NCBI GenBank assembly: GCA_030151135.1 | Contig: JASLEQ010000018.1 | Coordinates: 1 to 6,681 of the forward strand | Reading direction: 5' to 3' | Length of the DNA: 6,681 nucleotides | Source of the DNA: Candidatus Sulfotelmatobacter sp. | Lineage (GTDB): Bacteria > Acidobacteriota > Terriglobia > Terriglobales > SbA1 | Shown here: positions 4,703 to 6,681 of the stretch, one piece after another | Position numbering within the stretch: position 1 is the first letter of the stretch | Layout: each line of letters opens with the position of its first letter | Program-made: the position numbers and the translations under genes | The notes under the pieces: generated by a model | Told to the model about the DNA's origin: nothing | The model's database searches: none | What the model saw: only the letters and a program-made list of their open reading frames with translations

Positions 4703-4739
4703 AAAACAAATGCAGGCCCCTTATTCTAGGGGCCCGCAT
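4703..4739 (-). terminator. intrinsic terminator of the manganese catalase gene
   Basis: Read on the minus strand, ATGC-g-GGCCCCT pairs with AGGGGCC-t-GCAT across a 6-nt AGAATA loop, eleven base pairs with a single mismatch, and is followed at once by TTTGTTTT. It lies 11 bp past the stop of the catalase gene, where a rho-independent terminator is expected. Confidence 0.85.
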
Positions 4740-4749
4740 GTTTCGGTTG

Positions 4750-5550
4750 TTAGGCTGACTTTCGAGTTCCAGACTCCGATGAACCTGTGCGACGTTTGCT
4801 ACCGCGCCGGGCATCTCCGCCTAAGGATGTTTCGATGTTTTCAACACCCTCCTTAAGTTCGGGAACCTCGACGATTTGCCAATCGCCACCTTCATTCCAT
4901 GGTCCTCGGGCATCGGTTTCGCCTTCATCTCCTTCTCCGGTTGAATCGTTGAAATACTGATCGACCAGCTTAGGAGTCGGTGGTATCTTTCCGATGGAAA
5001 AAGGTGCCTTTCCCATGCTTTCGAGAGCAGCGGTGAATGCCTTCATATGAGTAATCTCTCGGGTCATCAAAAACTGGAGCGCGTCCTTTGACCCCGGATC
5101 GTCGCAATAGTTAATCAACCGCTCATACACGATCTTGGCGCGGGCTTCGGCTGCGATGTTGCTTCTCAAATCCACGTCCAATTCGCCTGTGATCTTCAAG
5201 TAGTCGGCCGTCCATGCATCGCCCATGGAGTTGAACAAGCTAACGCCCCCGCCACCGGCGATGGCAATGAGGGGGTCGGCTTCCCCAGCTTCACCCTTCT
5301 TCAGAGGTTGAAGGTGCATCCGCGCCAGCGTGCCGACAACCTCCAAATGGCTGAGTTCCTCAGTGCCGATGTCCATCAACATGTCCTTGCGATCGGGATC
5401 ATCGCAGTTCAGGCCCTGGATCGAATACTGCATTGCGGCAGCAAGTTCCCCGTTGGCCCCGCCGAACTGTTCGAGCAGCATGTTACCGAATCGAGGATCC
5501 GGCGTTCCGACTTTTACGGTATACATCAGTTTTTTTATGTGGTGGTACAT
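4750..5550 (-). CDS. manganese (non-haem) catalase
   Basis: A 266-residue di-manganese catalase, which converts hydrogen peroxide to water and oxygen in the cytoplasm. The N-terminus MYHHIKKLMYTVKV and the FGGANGELAAAMQY helix are typical of the family. By alignment from memory with the Lactobacillus plantarum enzyme, the metal ligands are Glu35, Glu65 and His68 (TEELSHLE), Glu135 (NIAAEAR) and His168 (TREITHMKAF), all present at the expected spacing. Residues from about 200 carry the conserved RGPWNEGGDW segment, then a Lys/Arg/Ser-rich tail (about 240-266) that looks disordered. The open frame extends 11 codons upstream to a TTG at 5583; I start at 5550 because homologues begin there and GAGAGGA precedes it. 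It has its own terminator. An upstream TTGTCA-17-TATCGC pair is only a weak promoter candidate. No regulator such as OxyR or PerR lies nearby. Confidence 0.95.
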   Translation of the reverse strand: MYHHIKKLMYTVKVGTPDPRFGNMLLEQFGGANGELAAAMQYSIQGLNCDDPDRKDMLMDIGTEELSHLEVVGTLARMHLQPLKKGEAGEADPLIAIAGGGGVSLFNSMGDAWTADYLKITGELDVDLRSNIAAEARAKIVYERLINYCDDPGSKDALQFLMTREITHMKAFTAALESMGKAPFSIGKIPPTPKLVDQYFNDSTGEGDEGETDARGPWNEGGDWQIVEVPELKEGVENIETSLGGDARRGSKRRTGSSESGTRKSA

Positions 5551-5729
5551 GAGTCCTCTCTTCCGATCGTAATTGCGTCTCAATTGGAGACCTATTCAGC
5601 GATAGGGCCTACGCAAACAAATGACAATCGATGCGATTCGGTAGAAGCTACAGTAATTCTCCTACAAGCCCCGCATAGGAAGGGTTTGTTTAAACGTGAC
5701 ATGGAGGGTCAAGGGGAGGGCAAGGTCCC
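5551..5729. other. divergent intergenic region between the catalase and the last gene
   Basis: No gene is supported. A minus-strand TTGTCA and TATCGC pair with 17-bp spacing (5627-5622 and 5604-5599) could drive the catalase, though the -10 matches only three of six bases. The plus-strand end is purine-rich (GGTCAAGGGGAGGGCAAGG) and forms the ribosome binding site of the 14-codon frame at 5730. Confidence 0.3.
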
Positions 5730-5774
5730 ATGACCGAAATCAAGGGAATAACCAAACTCTTTGGCCATAGATGA
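5730..5774 (+). CDS. 14-codon upstream ORF in frame with the next gene
   Basis: MTEIKGITKLFGHR then TGA. GGAGGG with a further AAGG precedes the ATG, the strongest ribosome binding site in this part of the window. The frame is the same as that of the gene at 5793, with the TGA at 5772-5774 and six sense codons between. It may be a regulatory leader peptide, or the original start of the next gene cut by a stop codon. Confidence 0.35.
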   Translation: MTEIKGITKLFGHR

Positions 5775-5792
5775 ATCAAAACTTGTACTGCA

Positions 5793-6497
5793 ATGGCCGC
5801 GATTGTCGCGAATACGGCGTACTCCCGATCTAAGGTTATTCCACGTCCAACGAGAATCGCTCGCTGCGAGCGGAAGTTTCTTCGGTTCTTTCCTAAAGGC
5901 TTTCGCGATGAAACCTATTTGGACTGGGAACGCCGATACAAGGAGCGGGCACATGAAGAATGGCGATCTGTACTGAGTCGTTCGGAATATCAATCGAAGT
6001 TGTATCGAGGCAGGTTTCGGGAGATAGCAGTCGAGGCAGTCAAAATTGAGTCCCGCACAAATCTTCTCTTCTCCTTTGAAAAGATGGCAATTCGCGACGC
6101 GCTGAGGGCCGAACGTGGCGCGCGAGCTTTTGCTGAAGGCCTCTACGCCCTTTTACACGGCCCAGGAAACCTGGGCACAAGATTCAATCGCTGGTGCGAA
6201 GTTGTCGCGGGACTGCCGTGCAAACAAAGTCGTGTACTCACCTGGCCTATCGTTACTGTTTTCGGGTTCATAGCGCAGCCGGACACCCATATTTTCCTCA
6301 AGCCTACGGTCACCCGCTTGGCCGCTAGAGAATACGGATTCGATTTTCGATACCGCCCCCGCCCATCTTGGGACACGTATTCCAGTCTTCTTGCCTTCGC
6401 TGATGAGATTGAAAGCGATTTGCATTATCTTCATCCGCGAGATTTCATTGATACTCAGTCGTTCATCTGGGTGCTCGGATCAGATGAGTATAAGTAG
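5793..6497 (+). CDS. conserved-looking protein of unknown function
   Basis: A 234-residue soluble protein that I cannot name. It has no signal peptide and no membrane helix. The body reads like a real conserved protein: FPKGFRDETYLDWERRYK (residues 33-50), a charged helical stretch to about 110, LYALLHGPGNLGTRFNRW (about 117-134), WPIVTVFGFIAQPDTHIFLK (about 150-169), the aromatic-rich FDFRYRPRPSWDTYSSLL, and PRDFIDTQSFIWVLGSDEY at the end. I recall similar uncharacterised bacterial proteins ending in QSFxWVxGSDEY, but I know no function. The ATG at 5793 is the only start in frame after a TGA at 5772, and it has no ribosome binding site. The first 20 or so residues (MAAIVANTAYSRSKVIPRPT) look less conserved than the rest. 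A strong ribosome binding site and ATG in the same frame lie upstream of that TGA. Confidence 0.75.
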   Translation: MAAIVANTAYSRSKVIPRPTRIARCERKFLRFFPKGFRDETYLDWERRYKERAHEEWRSVLSRSEYQSKLYRGRFREIAVEAVKIESRTNLLFSFEKMAIRDALRAERGARAFAEGLYALLHGPGNLGTRFNRWCEVVAGLPCKQSRVLTWPIVTVFGFIAQPDTHIFLKPTVTRLAAREYGFDFRYRPRPSWDTYSSLLAFADEIESDLHYLHPRDFIDTQSFIWVLGSDEYK

Positions 6498-6681
6498 CAG
6501 GAAAGCTGTGATCGGCGCTTGACAAGGGACTCCGACGGGTGACAGTTTCGCAAACGAGCCAAAGCAGACTATGCAAGAGCGCAAGTGACCCCGTACTCGG
6601 CTTCCCGAACGTTGAGTTTGATCGTGTCCAAACGAATCGAGATCCGAAATCACCGTCCGCAACCGGACCTTATCTAGACAG
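6498..6681. other. 3' flank without a supported gene
   Basis: These 184 bp after the last stop have no open frame with a ribosome binding site or recognisable motif on either strand. A TTGACA at 6519-6524 lacks a matching -10 hexamer. No intrinsic terminator for the preceding gene is visible. Confidence 0.4.

Larger units (their letters stand above)
4390..4749. other. gene-free region downstream of ssrA
   Basis: About 360 bp with no supported gene. Open frames on the minus strand (4415-4690 and 4476-4814) have atypical composition and no recognisable motif, and the longer one overlaps the end of the manganese catalase gene. The A/T-rich TTTTTAACTAGTTATAAAAA just after the tmRNA end may help to end ssrA transcription. 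Further on are a long hairpin (4643-4676) and the catalase terminator (4703-4739). The 3' end of ssrA is a common integrase target, but I find no second copy of it and no integrase here. Confidence 0.5.

Noticed and set aside
4415..4814. Two overlapping minus-strand ORFs (91 and 112 codons) after ssrA
   Set aside because: No recognisable motif and no ribosome binding site. They run through the catalase terminator or into the catalase gene, and I could not support an integrase or other phage gene in them.
3917..5609. Shared 11-mer GCGATAGGGCC before ssrA (3915-3925) and before the catalase (5599-5609)
   Set aside because: Several 11-mer repeats are expected by chance in a window of this size, and the flanking bases differ. 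Both lie in promoter regions, but that alone is not enough.
5308..5733. Plus-strand ORF of 141 codons antisense to the catalase
   Set aside because: It lies opposite a catalase with all metal ligands in place; it is a shadow frame of that gene and its upstream region.
6519..6547. TTGACA as a promoter at the right edge
   Set aside because: The sequence 16-18 bp downstream has no acceptable -10 hexamer, and no gene follows within the window.

Overview
The window looks like chromosomal DNA of a free-living bacterium, moderately GC-rich, with short intergenic gaps and protein-coding genes on both strands. The most likely source is Acidobacteriota. This is an inference from the gene mix (a DUF2089 regulator next to a SHOCT-like protein, a small CPCC zinc-ribbon protein, Mn catalase, and a tmRNA tag ending MAYAA); nothing in the window is decisive for taxonomy.

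Layout. Positions 1-983 hold two minus-strand genes in tandem: a HAD-family hydrolase (318-983), then a LysE/RhtB-type exporter whose C-terminal half lies outside the window. A short two-helix membrane protein of unknown function (1199-1441, +) follows behind its own promoter-like sequence. The 210-bp gap 1442-1651 has no gene but holds a perfect 16-bp palindrome and two perfect hairpins. Then comes a plus-strand pair: a CPCC zinc-ribbon/coiled-coil protein (1652-1960) and a glycerophosphodiester phosphodiesterase (1964-2629). Convergent to these is a tight minus-strand trio read from 3799 down to 2689: a DUF2089 HTH regulator, a small membrane protein whose GTG start overlaps the regulator's stop, and a SHOCT-like protein. 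A near-consensus sigma-70 promoter drives it.

The tmRNA gene ssrA (4021-4389, +) comes next, with a complete tRNA-like 3' end, encoded CCA and the tag ANQQMAYAA. A gene-free stretch (4390-4749) follows and ends in a clear intrinsic terminator serving the minus-strand manganese catalase (4750-5550). The last gene (5793-6497, +) is a conserved-looking protein of unknown function. The best ribosome binding site and ATG upstream of it are in the same frame but separated from it by one TGA codon.

How genes work together. The most interesting unit is the DUF2089 trio. The C-terminal tail of the regulator and the N-terminus of the SHOCT-like protein carry the same short helical module, which suggests that the regulator, the membrane protein and the SHOCT-like protein form one signalling device, possibly envelope-linked. 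The other genes are housekeeping or stress functions: ribosome rescue, peroxide removal, lipid head-group turnover, export and phosphatase activity. I see no insertion sequence, CRISPR array, tRNA gene or recognisable phage gene. Several annotation choices (starts at 1199, 3799 and 5550) differ from the longest open frames, and the reasons are given in the entries.
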